Below the pieces are notes generated by a model. The model was not told where the DNA came from and did not search any database. It saw only the letters and a program-made list of their open reading frames with translations. A program made the translations under genes and the position numbers. 64,000 bases of DNA from Hoyosella rhizosphaerae (GTDB taxonomy: Bacteria; Actinomycetota; Actinomycetes; Mycobacteriales; Mycobacteriaceae), in contig NZ_BMJH01000002.1 in assembly GCF_014643175.1 (NCBI RefSeq), positions 62,001 to 126,000 of the forward strand. Reading direction: 5' to 3'. Of the stretch, positions 1 to 8,522 are shown one piece after another. How positions within the stretch are numbered: the first letter of the stretch is position 1; the number at the start of each line of letters is the position of its first letter.

Positions 1-1
1 G

Positions 2-604
2 ACGCGAGCTACCGCGCTTCTGCCCCAAGACGTCGAGGTGGAAATCGTGACCGCACCAGCTCCTCCCGGTCGGCCCAACGGGATCGTTCTCACGCAGGAA
101 CCCGCAGCTGGCGAAGAGATTGGCGATCAGGCCGTGCTCACGATTTCGGCAAGTGAGTTGGTGATAGACCTGGCATCTCTCGACCCAATCAACTACACGG
201 GCTCTTTCCCCAATGTCGGCACAGCGAGAGTTTCGGGAGAGACATATCCGCGTTCGCTGTCTCAGTCACGCAGTGGCTGGTCGGGAAGCACTGACGGGTC
301 AGCTGAGTACAACCTAGGCCGTAATTTCACGCGACTCGAAGCAACTGCGGGCCTCTCTGACGATTCCAAGAGTGCACAATCCGTGTTCGAGCTCGAAATC
401 ATCGGCGACCATCGGTCTCTCGCAAGGGTTGAACTTCGTCTAGGAGAGCCCGTGAATCTCGATGTCGATCTCACCAACGTCCTGCGCCTTCAATTGCGGT
501 GGACCTTCCTGAACCCCGAATCGACATGGGACAGCGCCACGATTGTCCTAGGTTCGCCCACACTCACCGCTGTTCCTGGCTTTGATCCGGAGGAGGATGA
601 ATGA
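2..604 (+). CDS. C-terminal part of a PASTA-like / NPCBM-like protein (5' cut by window edge)
   Basis: The reading frame is open from the first bases of the window, so the start lies upstream; an internal GTG at 38 is not needed. The first 45 residues contain the pattern VLTQEPAAGEEIGDQAVLTIS, which resembles the end of a PASTA repeat (V-x-x-Q-x-P-x-x-G). Residues from about 75 to 170 resemble an NPCBM-like beta-sandwich (LEATAGLSDDS, then FELEIIGD and VELRLGEPVNLDVDLTN). PASTA domains are common outside the membrane in actinobacterial Ser/Thr kinases, and the decayed gene just downstream belongs to the family that sits next to pknF in M. tuberculosis. A kinase tail is therefore possible, but no kinase domain is visible here. 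The tail is acidic. Confidence 0.6.
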   Translation, partial: TRATALLPQDVEVEIVTAPAPPGRPNGIVLTQEPAAGEEIGDQAVLTISASELVIDLASLDPINYTGSFPNVGTARVSGETYPRSLSQSRSGWSGSTDGSAEYNLGRNFTRLEATAGLSDDSKSAQSVFELEIIGDHRSLARVELRLGEPVNLDVDLTNVLRLQLRWTFLNPESTWDSATIVLGSPTLTAVPGFDPEEDE

Positions 605-905
605 TCCCCGGTCGCCTCCGTGTGAGGCTGCACAAACATCGTGAGCGATCCGCGGGTATCGAGTTTGGCTGACCGATAACATCGCCAGCGGTAGCGGTCT
701 CACCGCTAGCAGCCAAGCCACGCCTAGGGCATCCACTCGGCTGGTGTTCCGGATTGCCGGCGAGACTACAATCGCACTGTCGTAAGCGGCAACGTCCTGT
801 GCATGGTCAACATAGCTCCAGGCGCAGCCAGACTTGCCCTCGCGAACGAGTCCCTTGTCGCTGATAGTGGCGCAACCATGACCGACGACGTCCCACTCGC
901 GCTCG
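605..905. other. Decayed intergenic sequence
   Basis: No convincing gene. All three forward frames are broken by stops. It lies between the PASTA/NPCBM-like CDS and the recognisable P-loop of the ABC-transporter remnant, so it probably holds eroded 5' sequence of that gene, but I could not recognise an FHA domain in it. Confidence 0.5.
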
Positions 906-1570
906 AACGTCCACGGTTGGGGACCGTCCGGCGCGGGAAAGTCAACCGTACTCCGGCAGGTCAGCGGGCAAACTTGACCAACGGCGGGCAGTATCCTCCG
1001 CAACAGTATCGATATACATGCGTGCCCAGGTGAACTGGCCGGTCGTACCGGCTTGGTTCCGCAGCACACCATCGCTCACGAGACCTTGACCACGGTGGCC
1101 GCTCGGCGCTACGCCGCGAAACTGAGGCTGCTCAATCGGAGGTCGCTGCGCGGGTCGACACGGTACTGCACCAGCTTGGGATTACGGAACGGGCGGACAC
1201 CCGAATCGCGAACTTGTTCGGTGGTCAGCAACGACGCCTTTCGAACGGTATGGAACTGCTTACCGAGCGTTTAGTCTGCAGATCAGGACTATCTGACGTT
1301 CCTGCCGTTGATGCCGTTGATGGTCGTCTACTCCGCGATTGTGAGCGGTCAGTCAGTGGTCCTGTTCACGGCTATGCATGCACTTCGACCAGGCCCGTCG
1401 CATTCCATATTGCTGAGTTCGGGAACCATCGAAGTAACGCTTGCCATCGTGGTGACAGTGATCGAGCAGCTCGTGTTCAGCGTCGTAATGATCAACTGGG
1501 CGCATCGTCTAGCAATAGGCTGCGCAGTCGCACCGGTCCTTGAAACCCAGAACCCGCTGGCAGGGAAAGC
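906..1570 (+). pseudogene. Remnant of an FHA/ABC transporter (Rv1747-like)
   Basis: Pieces of one ABC ATPase-permease are scattered over different forward frames. A Walker A loop GPSGAGKST lies at 921-947, followed by a stop at 975. Q-loop-type sequence LVPQHTIAHETLT..RRYAAKLRL lies at about 1053-1128. After a frame change, LGITERADTRIANLFGGQQRR at about 1177-1240 carries a degraded signature (LFGGQ for LSGGQ). After another change, permease helices DYLTFLPLMPLMVVYSAI and EQLVFSVVMINWAHRLAIG follow to about 1520. Order and wording match the mycobacterial Rv1747 family. The Walker B region and much of the permease are missing, so this is a deleted and frameshifted pseudogene. In M. tuberculosis this family partners the kinase PknF and takes part in cell-wall lipid export. 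Confidence 0.75.
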
Positions 1571-1650
1571 TGGCCGCTCCGAATCAGGACCACGGTCAAA
1601 ATTCAAAAGGTGAACCAGCTCGGCCGGGCTGCTCGGTTACTGCGCTGAGC

Positions 1651-1697
1651 ACTTGTGGTGACTTAGTAACCTCAGATGTAGTGAAGTCACCACAAGT
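1651..1697. repeat. 47-bp palindromic element, copy 1
   Basis: Perfect 14-bp inverted arms (ACTTGTGGTGACTT and its complement) flank a 19-bp centre. An element of exactly the same length, with related arms and several shared centre bases, lies at 49226-49272. This copy ends 50 bp before the thioesterase start, so it could act as an operator or as the terminator of the decayed upstream gene. No T-run follows. Confidence 0.7.
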
Positions 1698-1747
1698 TTT
1701 GCGGCACGGCCACGCTAGGGTGAAGCGAAGGCGAGAAAGGAATCATC

Positions 1748-2518
1748 GTGTCGTTTGCGCAGTCTCCGTGGTTACGGACTTTTAAGACTCCACCTGGTGC
1801 GGCGAAGATTGACCTTGTGTGCTGCCCCGCAGCGGGTGGTGCTGCGAGTTTGTACCATGCCATCGCCACTGAGCTAGCTCCCACCGTGTCTGTGGCTGCG
1901 GTGCAGTACCCAGGTCGCCAGGACAGGTTGGGCGATCCGATGATCGACAACATTGTTGGGTTGTCGGAGGAGATTGCGCGGGCAATCCTGAAGTGCCGGA
2001 CCTCGCCGCCGTCCCGACGGTTGGCGCTATTTGGTCACAGCATGGGTGCCACGGTGGCGTTTGAAACGGCACGTCGATTGGCCGAGGGTAAGCAGGAGCC
2101 TGCTCATGTGATCATTTCTGGGCGTATTCCGCCGCACCGCACACTGGACACGGTGGTGCATCAGGGTAGTGATGAGACATTGATCGGTGAGCTTGAACGT
2201 CTCGCCAATGATCCTGCGTCTGTGCAGATTCTTCGTGAGGTTCCGGAGATCGCGGAGATGGTCCTGCCGTCTGTGCGCAACGACTACAAGGCGGTAGAAA
2301 CGTATCGGTTCGAGGCGAAGTCTGACGGCCCGGCGCTGAGTTGTCCCATTACGGTTTTTGTCGCTGACGATGACCCGACTGTGACAATCGAGCAGGCCCG
2401 CGAGTGGGCACAGCACACCAGCGGGGAGTTGAACGTGGTGACGTTTTCGGGGAGGCACTTTTACCTTGATGAGCAGCCAGCAGCGGTGGCCAAGCACATC
2501 ACTGAGGTCCTGCTCTGA
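1748..2518 (+). CDS. tesA: Type II thioesterase (TesA/GrsT family)
   Basis: A 256-residue alpha/beta-hydrolase of the GrsT/TesA family. The N-terminus has the family opening LVCCPAAGGAASLYH and the path QYPGRQDR. The nucleophile elbow is FGHSMGA near residue 97, and the late GRHFYL supplies the catalytic histidine. Members release or edit acyl chains on carrier proteins or transfer them to acyltransferases. M. tuberculosis TesA serves the phthiocerol lipid pathway. The GTG start has a clear site AGAAAGGA six bases upstream. It faces three PapA-like acyltransferase genes across trmL, which fits work on a lipid rather than on a peptide. No PKS or NRPS is in the window, so its carrier partner is elsewhere. 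Confidence 0.85.
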   Translation: MSFAQSPWLRTFKTPPGAAKIDLVCCPAAGGAASLYHAIATELAPTVSVAAVQYPGRQDRLGDPMIDNIVGLSEEIARAILKCRTSPPSRRLALFGHSMGATVAFETARRLAEGKQEPAHVIISGRIPPHRTLDTVVHQGSDETLIGELERLANDPASVQILREVPEIAEMVLPSVRNDYKAVETYRFEAKSDGPALSCPITVFVADDDPTVTIEQAREWAQHTSGELNVVTFSGRHFYLDEQPAAVAKHITEVLL

Positions 2519-2521
2519 GTG

Positions 2522-2986
2522 CTAGACGGCGCCGCTGAATCCGTGTTGACGCCATGCCTCGTAAACGACGATGGCGGCGGCATTGGAGAGGTTCAGTGAC
2601 CGCCGACCCTGGACCATCGGGATGCGCAATTTTTGTGTGATATTGGGGTCGGCGAGAGTTTCGGCTGTCAGGCCTGTTGGTTCTGGGCCGAACATGAGGA
2701 TGTCGCCGGGTTGGTATTGCACGTCGGTGTGCGGGGTGGTGGCGTGCGCGGTGAAGGCAAACACGCGTTCTGGCTTTAGTGTTTCCCAGGCTGAAGGCAG
2801 GTTTGGGTGGACTGTGACAGATGCTAGGTCGTGGTAATCGAGTCCGGCGCGGCGCAGTTTTGGTTCTGACAGGTCAAACCCGAGGGGGCCGACGAGATGC
2901 AGTTCGCATCCTGTTGCGGCGGCCAAACGGATGGCGTTGCCTGTGTTGGGAGGGATGCGGGGTTCGAAGAACATCATGCGGAACAC
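2522..2986 (-). CDS. trmL: tRNA (cytidine(34)-2'-O)-methyltransferase
   Basis: 154 residues, the usual size for TrmL. This SPOUT-class enzyme uses SAM to methylate the wobble-position ribose of leucine tRNAs. Visible motifs: PNTGNAIRLAAATG near the N-terminus, LMFGPEPTGL in the middle and the knot motif LRIPM..RSLNLSNAAAIVVYEAWRQ at the C-terminus. The first ATG is used; a second ATG three codons on (MFFEPRI) is equally plausible. It converges with tesA (3 bp between stops) and shares its strand with the acyltransferase genes behind it. It is probably a bystander in the lipid island. Confidence 0.93.
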   Translation of the reverse strand: MFRMMFFEPRIPPNTGNAIRLAAATGCELHLVGPLGFDLSEPKLRRAGLDYHDLASVTVHPNLPSAWETLKPERVFAFTAHATTPHTDVQYQPGDILMFGPEPTGLTAETLADPNITQKLRIPMVQGRRSLNLSNAAAIVVYEAWRQHGFSGAV

Positions 2987-2990
2987 CTAC

Positions 2991-4457
2991 CTATTGTGGG
3001 TGATGCATGATCTGTGCGGGTGCGCGCCCTGCGCTAACGTAGTCGCCGTTGTGCGCCACAGCAGTGAATATGGTCTTGATGTGCTGAAAGTATGTGGCGA
3101 GGACTTCCTGCGCGTAGGGCGTGTTTGGGGTTTGCGAATTGAGGAATAGGCCTTGGTTGGTGCGGACGACCCACATGTTGGCGTTGGCGGTGCGGCCTTC
3201 ACCGGTGAAGATCAGCGCATTGTCGTGCGGTGAGGTGTTCGAGCCAGGCACTCGTCTGGTGTCTAGGTAGTTGACCATTTGGGGAGTTTGTGTCGGCGGG
3301 GCGAGTTTTCCTGCGGCGACGAATGTGCTGATTGCGGCGTGCACGGGTGTTCCGGCCAATGTTTTCGCTGTGTTGAAGGCTTGTTGCGCTGGTTGGAGCA
3401 AGTGTGTGAATGCCAGGTTGGGTGTTTGGGGCACTGGGAAGGTGACGGGAACGAAGTTGCAGAACCATCCTTGCGACAGGGCATTTTCGGGTGCGCGGGT
3501 GGAGAGCACGGTTAAACCGAAGTAGGTGGTGTTGCCTGCGAGTTCGTGTTCGGCGAGCGCCAATGCGGCGAAGATGGCACCACTCGGGCGGGTGTCGTGC
3601 GCGGCGCAAACGTGTTCGAAAGCGTCAGCGTCGGCGCTTGTGAGGAGGTGATTCTCCACGATCCGTACGGGTGCTGTTTCGCCGGGGTCTAGTCCTAAAT
3701 TGAGGGGGAACCGCGGAATGCGCCAGCCGCCTGCTGCGAATAGGTCGGCCCATTGTTGTTGCGCCGCGGTGTCGCCTGCAAAGTTGGTGGCTGCGTCGTA
3801 TTCGCGTTGGGTGAACGTGCTGTGTGGTTGCGCTAGTTCAACGGGGTAAGTGAAGGTGCTGTTGGTTGTGTGGGCGAGGTACCGTTGTGCGATTTCGTTG
3901 ATGGCGAGCCCGTGGGAAATTCCGTCTGTGATTGCGTGGTCGGCGGCGTAGTACAGGGTGAAGTGGTCGCCGTGGTCGATGGCGCCGAATGCGCAGCACG
4001 GGGGAGACCAGGGTTCGCATTCGGTGGAAAGTCGGTCTTCGACGTATTTAATGAGCTGCGGTCCGTCGGTGTTGTCGCCGCGTTTTATGTCGATGGCAAC
4101 GTCTGACGTGCTTGCGACAAGACGGGTGAAGTTGTTATCGGTGTAGTCGAACCAGGTTCGGGTGTTTTCGTGCGTGGCGATGAAATCGCTTATGGCTGAT
4201 GCAAGGGTAGTGGTGTCGAGTGGGTGGTCGATTCGTGTGAGTCCACCGATATACGCCCGGTACGGTTCTGCCGGTCTGGCTGCATTGGATCGGGCTGCAC
4301 TAGATCTGGCTGCACTGGTTCGGGCAGAGGTGAGGTGGTCTCGTTGGAGGAAACTCACGGGGTGTTGTTCCGGTGCTGCGTGTGGTGTGACGGTGAACGT
4401 CACATCGATGGGAGTTCCGGCGTAGGGATTCCAGCGCGAAAGTGCTCCGAGAATCAT
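2991..4457 (-). CDS. PapA-like acyltransferase (condensation-domain fold), first of three
   Basis: A 488-residue protein of the polyketide-associated (PapA) acyltransferase group, part of the condensation-domain/CoA acyltransferase superfamily. The opening LSRWNPYAGTP is PapA1/2-like. The active-site motif HxxxD is present as ADHAITDG at about residue 165. The floor-loop region ENALSQGWFCNFVPVTF is the usual second landmark. Family members move an acyl group from CoA or a carrier protein to a sugar or alcohol acceptor, building trehalose or glycolipids at the inner face of the membrane. A pentapeptide repeat (TSAAR-SSAAR-SNAAR) lies near residue 50. It ends 8 bp downstream of the next pap gene, so the two are likely co-transcribed. 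The real substrate is not predictable. Confidence 0.85.
   Translation of the reverse strand: MILGALSRWNPYAGTPIDVTFTVTPHAAPEQHPVSFLQRDHLTSARTSAARSSAARSNAARPAEPYRAYIGGLTRIDHPLDTTTLASAISDFIATHENTRTWFDYTDNNFTRLVASTSDVAIDIKRGDNTDGPQLIKYVEDRLSTECEPWSPPCCAFGAIDHGDHFTLYYAADHAITDGISHGLAINEIAQRYLAHTTNSTFTYPVELAQPHSTFTQREYDAATNFAGDTAAQQQWADLFAAGGWRIPRFPLNLGLDPGETAPVRIVENHLLTSADADAFEHVCAAHDTRPSGAIFAALALAEHELAGNTTYFGLTVLSTRAPENALSQGWFCNFVPVTFPVPQTPNLAFTHLLQPAQQAFNTAKTLAGTPVHAAISTFVAAGKLAPPTQTPQMVNYLDTRRVPGSNTSPHDNALIFTGEGRTANANMWVVRTNQGLFLNSQTPNTPYAQEVLATYFQHIKTIFTAVAHNGDYVSAGRAPAQIMHHPQ
4275..4319. repeat. 15-bp tandem repeat, three units, inside the PapA-like gene
   Basis: Three near-identical 15-bp units encode a linker (TSAAR)(SSAAR)(SNAAR). 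The repeat keeps the frame whatever its copy number, so it may vary in length without inactivating the gene. Confidence 0.75.
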
Positions 4458-4465
4458 TCAACCTC

Positions 4466-5845
4466 CTAGGCGGCGATGGAAGTTGTGGACGCGGCCGCGA
4501 ACACTGCTGTCAGTTCTGTGAGGAACTGCTCAATGAGTGTGTGGGCTTCCTCAGTGTCGGGGTAGCGCGTGGAGACGTTAAGTCCGCGAGGCGTCCTATT
4601 GATCCAGAAATACACCTCGTCGTTGCTGTAGGTGTTGCTGCGCAATGCACGCCCACTGATGGCGGGCATTTGGTCTGCTTCGGGGAGGTACCGAATATCG
4701 ACGTAGGAAACTACAAACTTTGGTGTCTGCGTGGTTTTGAGGATCTGCGCTACTTTGGCGAACGGTGCGAGGGCAAGCTTCTTCGAAGCGGCGAGCGCTG
4801 CGGTCGCTGAGGTCAAGGCGCCAAGTACGTCGTTGTCGTGTGCTGCCTGGACCGTTACGGGAACGATGTTGACGAACCATCCCATTGATTCAGCGAAGGA
4901 TTCGTGGACGCGGGTGTGAACCGGCATGACGGAGGAGAGGGTTCCTTCGCCGGTGAGCCGGGATTGGGCGACGGCGAGAGCAGCGAGTATGCCTGCTTGA
5001 GTGCTGAACCCTGCGGCGCGGCACGCTGTGTTAAACGCCGTTGCCTCTTCGGGGTTGAGTAGCCACTGTGACTTGGATGCTTGTCGTGTGGGTTCGGCCG
5101 TTGACGTGTTGAGCATGCCGCTGATGGGTGTGAATGTGGGGAATGCGTTGTTGTGTTCGGTGAGAAATGTGTCCCAGGCGGAAACGGCGGGGTGCTGTTC
5201 GGTGATGGCATCGCAGGCTTGTTTTTCGATGATGCCGAAGTCGACGTAGCTTCCGTAGGTCTTGTCGTCAGGTACGCCGGGGGTGTCGAGGATGGCGTCG
5301 TAGAGGGAGCGTAGTTCGCTTATGGCGATGACTTGGCTGTATGCGTCCATTACTGAGTGGTCGGCGGCGAAGAGGCAGACGAAGCTTTCGGTGGCGGTGT
5401 CGGGTTCGATGGTGGCGAATATGCAGTGGGGCCACTTGAGCGGTGACAGCGCTGATTCGAATTGGCTTGTTAGGAAGTCTCGAATTTCGTCTGCTGTGTG
5501 GGCCCTGGTGACAGGGAATGCGACGGCGTCTGTTGCTGTGACAGTTTTGCGAACGAACGTATCGTTTTCACTGACGATTGTTGTGCGTAGTGCTTCGTGG
5601 CGGGCAAACCATGTGGTTATCAATGTGCGCATTGCGCTCGCCGAGTAGGGGCGGTCAATGCGGAACGCTGACCCTATCCAACTGCCGTGTTCAGTGGGGG
5701 TTTGCGCTCGAGTGCAGTGTTCGTGGTGCGCTGATGTGAGTGGGCGGGGGTCAGGTGCCCATTGTGTTGGCGTGGAGATGACGGGAGTCCACGAAGTGAG
5801 CTGACCTGAGGGTAGTGGGTACTGGTCAAGTTCGGTGTATTCCAT
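4466..5845 (-). CDS. PapA-like acyltransferase, second of three
   Basis: 459 residues with the same fold and landmarks as its downstream neighbour. The HxxxD motif reads AADHSVMDAYS around residue 180, and the later block PVHTRVHESFAESMGWFVN matches the PapA 'xxGWF' region. The glycine after the catalytic Asp is Ala, a tolerated variation in PapA-type enzymes that lack the full HHxxxDG of peptide synthetases. It is 8 bp upstream of the first pap gene, forming a two-gene unit read from a promoter in the 5846-6263 gap. Three divergent paralogues suggest either successive acylation of one acceptor or three chain types. Confidence 0.84.
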   Translation of the reverse strand: MEYTELDQYPLPSGQLTSWTPVISTPTQWAPDPRPLTSAHHEHCTRAQTPTEHGSWIGSAFRIDRPYSASAMRTLITTWFARHEALRTTIVSENDTFVRKTVTATDAVAFPVTRAHTADEIRDFLTSQFESALSPLKWPHCIFATIEPDTATESFVCLFAADHSVMDAYSQVIAISELRSLYDAILDTPGVPDDKTYGSYVDFGIIEKQACDAITEQHPAVSAWDTFLTEHNNAFPTFTPISGMLNTSTAEPTRQASKSQWLLNPEEATAFNTACRAAGFSTQAGILAALAVAQSRLTGEGTLSSVMPVHTRVHESFAESMGWFVNIVPVTVQAAHDNDVLGALTSATAALAASKKLALAPFAKVAQILKTTQTPKFVVSYVDIRYLPEADQMPAISGRALRSNTYSNDEVYFWINRTPRGLNVSTRYPDTEEAHTLIEQFLTELTAVFAAASTTSIAA

Positions 5846-5912
5846 GTTGTCCCCGATCTAGTGAAACCGCTCTAGCTTGTGGAGTGTTGATTCGCTGATC
5901 GTAAGGACAATG

Positions 5913-5932
5913 TGCCCCTAGAAGTAGGGGCA
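5913..5932. promoter_or_regulatory. Hairpin in the leader of the pap pair
   Basis: Perfect 8-bp stem TGCCCCTA / TAGGGGCA with a GAAG tetraloop, 68 bp upstream of the start at 5845. It could be an operator or a leader-RNA hairpin. No T-run follows on either strand. Confidence 0.4.
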
Positions 5933-6159
5933 GTAAATGTGCTGGAGGTCACGCTTGCTAATTGGGTGGCGAGTGTGGAGAATCGCGGTCTTCGAGTTTT
6001 ATCGGTGACTGACCGCTGGTGATATTAATTGTGCGTTTCAGAACGTGAGTGAATGTTGTGTCGCAATAGCGGAAATTGTCTGGAGTTTATGGACGGAACC
6101 TGAATTCTGGGCATCGAGGGAATTGATTCAGTTTCTATTGTGTTTCGTGGCGAGGCGTC

Positions 6160-6187
6160 AAAAAAACCAGCTCAATCGCCGGTTTTT
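6160..6187 (-). terminator. Rho-independent terminator after the third pap gene
   Basis: Read leftward, AAAAACC - 12 nt - GGTTTTT followed by two more T (seven T in all), starting about 77 bp after the stop of the 6264-7616 gene. The stem is weak in GC (two G-C pairs at its closing end), so strength is uncertain. Confidence 0.5.
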
Positions 6188-6263
6188 CTGTGGCGTGGCA
6201 TCGATATCTTGCTGTTATGCGACTGTCATCACAGGGTGTTGCAATGGGAGATATAAATCATGG

Positions 6264-7616
6264 TCAGCCGCGGAGGGCATCGGTTAGCGTCTCGTTGAGG
6301 GCTTTCCAGAACTGTTGCATGGTCTCAACGGCGGTGGGCGACAGGGGGAAACGGGAGCGAAGCGACACCCCGGACTCATCGCGCCAGAGCCAAAACTGTG
6401 CGTCGTCTGCGGCTGTGGAGTTACTAATGTGCACGGGTTTGTCGCATTGTGGTCCGCTCACGGTGGGCAGCTTTCGGTAATCGACGTAGGACATCATGTA
6501 GACGTCTTGGCGGGTGCGTTGAAATTCGTCACCTATTACGCCGAGTACGTGGGCGAGGGGGAGTTGAGCGAGCTCAAGTGCCCTGCGGAAAGCGGCGTGC
6601 GTTTGTAAAGCGGATTCGGCAAAGTCATCGTTGTGGGCCGTGATTGTCAGTGGGATTGTGTTTGTGTACCACCCAAAAGTGCGTTGGGTAATTTCGTTAT
6701 GCCTGGTGTGAACAGGTATGAGGACGTCTTGGCGGCTAGGCCCGCCGCACCTTCGAATAGCGGTGCCGAGCGCTGTAGCTAGTCCGGTGAACATGCTTGC
6801 GCCAGCGGCGCGAAATGCGTCTTCGCAGGTTTGCGCCTCTGCGGCGGTGAGGAGTTGGCGGGTGCTGTCGCTTTGAGGTGCAGGATTGTCGGCGGTTCCC
6901 AGTGGTAGAGGGAAGGATGGGGCGGTGCCGCCAGCGTGGCGAAGGTGTTCAATCCAGCGTTGGATGCGCTGGTCGTCGCGGGAGGGTGGGGGCAGGGTTG
7001 CTTCATGCTCGGTGTCGGCGAGGAAGTCGCCGACCTGGTCGCCATTGAGTGCGTGGCCGTTGCAGGCTGCGCAGTAATCGTGTGACAGCTCGTTGATGGC
7101 GAGGGTGATCGAGTAGGCATCGCAGTGTTGGTGATCAAAGGCTGCGATCACGGTTGATTCTGTTGGGCGCTCGATAACGAGGAAGCGCAGTGCCGGAAAG
7201 CGAAATGCTTGGCAGTGGTCATCTATGGCCCGGCGGAGTAGGTTCTGCATCTCGGCTGGGGTAGAAGCATTCTGGGGAAGTTTGCGAGGGTCGGCGACTC
7301 GTGCTTTGTGGATGAATCGACTCAACTCCCCGGTGTTGCTCCCGGGGCGAAATTCGCTGTGGAGCGTTGAGTGTCGGGCGAGGAATGCTCGAAAGGCTGC
7401 CGTCATCGCGCTCTTGTTGAAGGTGCCTGGTACGGAGAAGGCGGCAGCGAGCCACACACTTCGACCATCTGGATCAGCTTCCGCACCCGCAAGGTGGAAC
7501 CGTTGATTGAATGACGGGCCGATGGGTGACTTGCGTGGTTCCTCGGTCGATATGACAGGCCACTCCCATACGTCGCCAGGTTCGGGCGTGTAGAGGCTAA
7601 TTGTCGTGAGCTCCAT
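6264..7616 (-). CDS. PapA-like acyltransferase, third of three
   Basis: 450 residues, the most divergent of the three. The HxxxD motif is FDHQHCDAYS (H-Q-H-C-D) at about residue 165, and the later block IPVHTRHNEITQRTFGWYTN shows the family GW(F/Y) landmark. A hydrophobic beta-strand 'VIAAFDH' precedes the active site as expected. It has its own terminator and is separated from the other two by 418 bp, but it keeps the same orientation. It begins 78 bp downstream of the stop of the TetR gene, so the two could share a transcript. It likely transfers an acyl chain to a glycolipid or alcohol acceptor; specificity is unknown. Confidence 0.82.
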   Translation of the reverse strand: MELTTISLYTPEPGDVWEWPVISTEEPRKSPIGPSFNQRFHLAGAEADPDGRSVWLAAAFSVPGTFNKSAMTAAFRAFLARHSTLHSEFRPGSNTGELSRFIHKARVADPRKLPQNASTPAEMQNLLRRAIDDHCQAFRFPALRFLVIERPTESTVIAAFDHQHCDAYSITLAINELSHDYCAACNGHALNGDQVGDFLADTEHEATLPPPSRDDQRIQRWIEHLRHAGGTAPSFPLPLGTADNPAPQSDSTRQLLTAAEAQTCEDAFRAAGASMFTGLATALGTAIRRCGGPSRQDVLIPVHTRHNEITQRTFGWYTNTIPLTITAHNDDFAESALQTHAAFRRALELAQLPLAHVLGVIGDEFQRTRQDVYMMSYVDYRKLPTVSGPQCDKPVHISNSTAADDAQFWLWRDESGVSLRSRFPLSPTAVETMQQFWKALNETLTDALRG

Positions 7617-7694
7617 GGCGTTCAGAGCTTATCTGCTGAGCCTGTGGTGGGCGTGAAAGTGTGACCGACGTTGCTTGGTTGAGCGGTTGCTTTG

Positions 7695-8411
7695 TTAGGT
7701 GCCCGTGCGTGCGTGTTGGTGCGCGGATATTGAGTCTCTGAGCGGAATTTCGGGGTCTAGTGACAGTCCCAGGGCCTCCATGTTGGAGGTAATCAGTTGG
7801 AGGGTCCATCCGCATAGCAGCGATTCGAGTGATTCTTTGCTTGGACTGTTCGTCCGTCGCCATCGGTTTACTGTGGCGTCGACGAGGCCGACAAGCGCGA
7901 ATGCGAGTGGCTCGGCACTGTCGGTTTCTTTACCTACCGCAGTCAGGACTGTGTTGAACAGCGCCGTTATTTGCAGGGCAATGGATGTTTTTGCGCCTGT
8001 CGCGACGTCGGGGCCAGCGCTACCGTCGCGTGATGACCTCGATCCCACGAATTGGTGCAGGTGTGGGTGTTGGGTGGTCCAGTCAAGATACGTTCTGATG
8101 CCTCGCCGGATGAGGACGATCGGTGTTTCCTCGGGGTTGAGGGTGGGGGCGAGATCGGAGAGAACTTTGTCCGCGATATGGGCGCGGATTTTGTAGTCGA
8201 GGTCTGCGCGGTCGCGAAAGAAACGGTAGATGACAGCGCGTGTGAGCTGTGCTTCGTCCGCAATTCTGCTGACACCTACTGCGGGGCCTTCTTTTTCAAT
8301 TGCGGTGACTGCGGCGTCGAGGATGTGGAGGCGTCGGGCTGTTTTATGCCGTTCCCAGCGCAGGGCTCGTTTGTCTGTGGGCGGGTGGCGCTGCGGAGTT
8401 GTTTTCGACAC
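7695..8411 (-). CDS. TetR-family transcriptional regulator
   Basis: 238 residues. The N-terminal helix-turn-helix (residues about 28-75) reads ILDAAVTAIEKEGPAVGVS..IADEAQLTRAVIYRFFRDRADL, typical of TetR. The C-terminal part is a helical ligand domain ending in a long polar tail. The GTG start is 112 bp from the start of the divergent thiolase gene, so it most likely controls that seven-gene operon and itself. The ligand may be an acyl-CoA, as for many actinobacterial TetR proteins beside beta-oxidation genes; this is inference from position. The ribosome site before the GTG is weak. Confidence 0.88.
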   Translation of the reverse strand: MSKTTPQRHPPTDKRALRWERHKTARRLHILDAAVTAIEKEGPAVGVSRIADEAQLTRAVIYRFFRDRADLDYKIRAHIADKVLSDLAPTLNPEETPIVLIRRGIRTYLDWTTQHPHLHQFVGSRSSRDGSAGPDVATGAKTSIALQITALFNTVLTAVGKETDSAEPLAFALVGLVDATVNRWRRTNSPSKESLESLLCGWTLQLITSNMEALGLSLDPEIPLRDSISAHQHARTGT

Positions 8412-8439
8412 GGAGAAAGATTATCCGACGAAACCCTTG

Positions 8440-8466
8440 TGTGTGACACATTGGATCACATACATT
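8440..8466. promoter_or_regulatory. Candidate TetR operator in the divergent promoter
   Basis: An imperfect inverted repeat TGTGTGA - 9 nt - TCACATA lies between the TetR start (8411) and the thiolase start (8523). Six of seven arm bases pair. Position and symmetry suit a TetR dimer; the sequence has no database backing here. Confidence 0.4.
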
Positions 8467-8522
8467 GCTGATACACCATGACTCAGTTACATGGTCGGCA
8501 ACCAACGAGGGAGCACAACTCG

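Larger units (their letters stand above)
5846..6263. other. 418-bp intergenic region between pap genes
   Basis: No credible gene. The DNA is AT-richer than its surroundings. It contains a small hairpin at 5913-5932 and a terminator at 6160-6187, and it must hold the promoter of the downstream pap pair read leftward. A short forward ORF here (6045-6287) looks random and Cys/Trp-rich. Confidence 0.6.

Noticed and set aside
548-1072. A 174-codon reverse ORF over the decayed region
   Set aside because: Its VDFPAPDGPQ segment is the exact antisense of the P-loop GPSGAGKST read on the + strand. It is a shadow of the old ABC gene, not a gene.
1308-1613. Hydrophobic 101-codon forward ORF as an independent small membrane protein
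   Set aside because: It matches permease helices of the Rv1747 family in the correct order after the broken ATPase, so it is part of the pseudogene.
6045-6287. 80-codon ORF between pap genes
   Set aside because: Random-looking composition rich in Cys and Trp, no ribosome site, and overlap with the terminator region.
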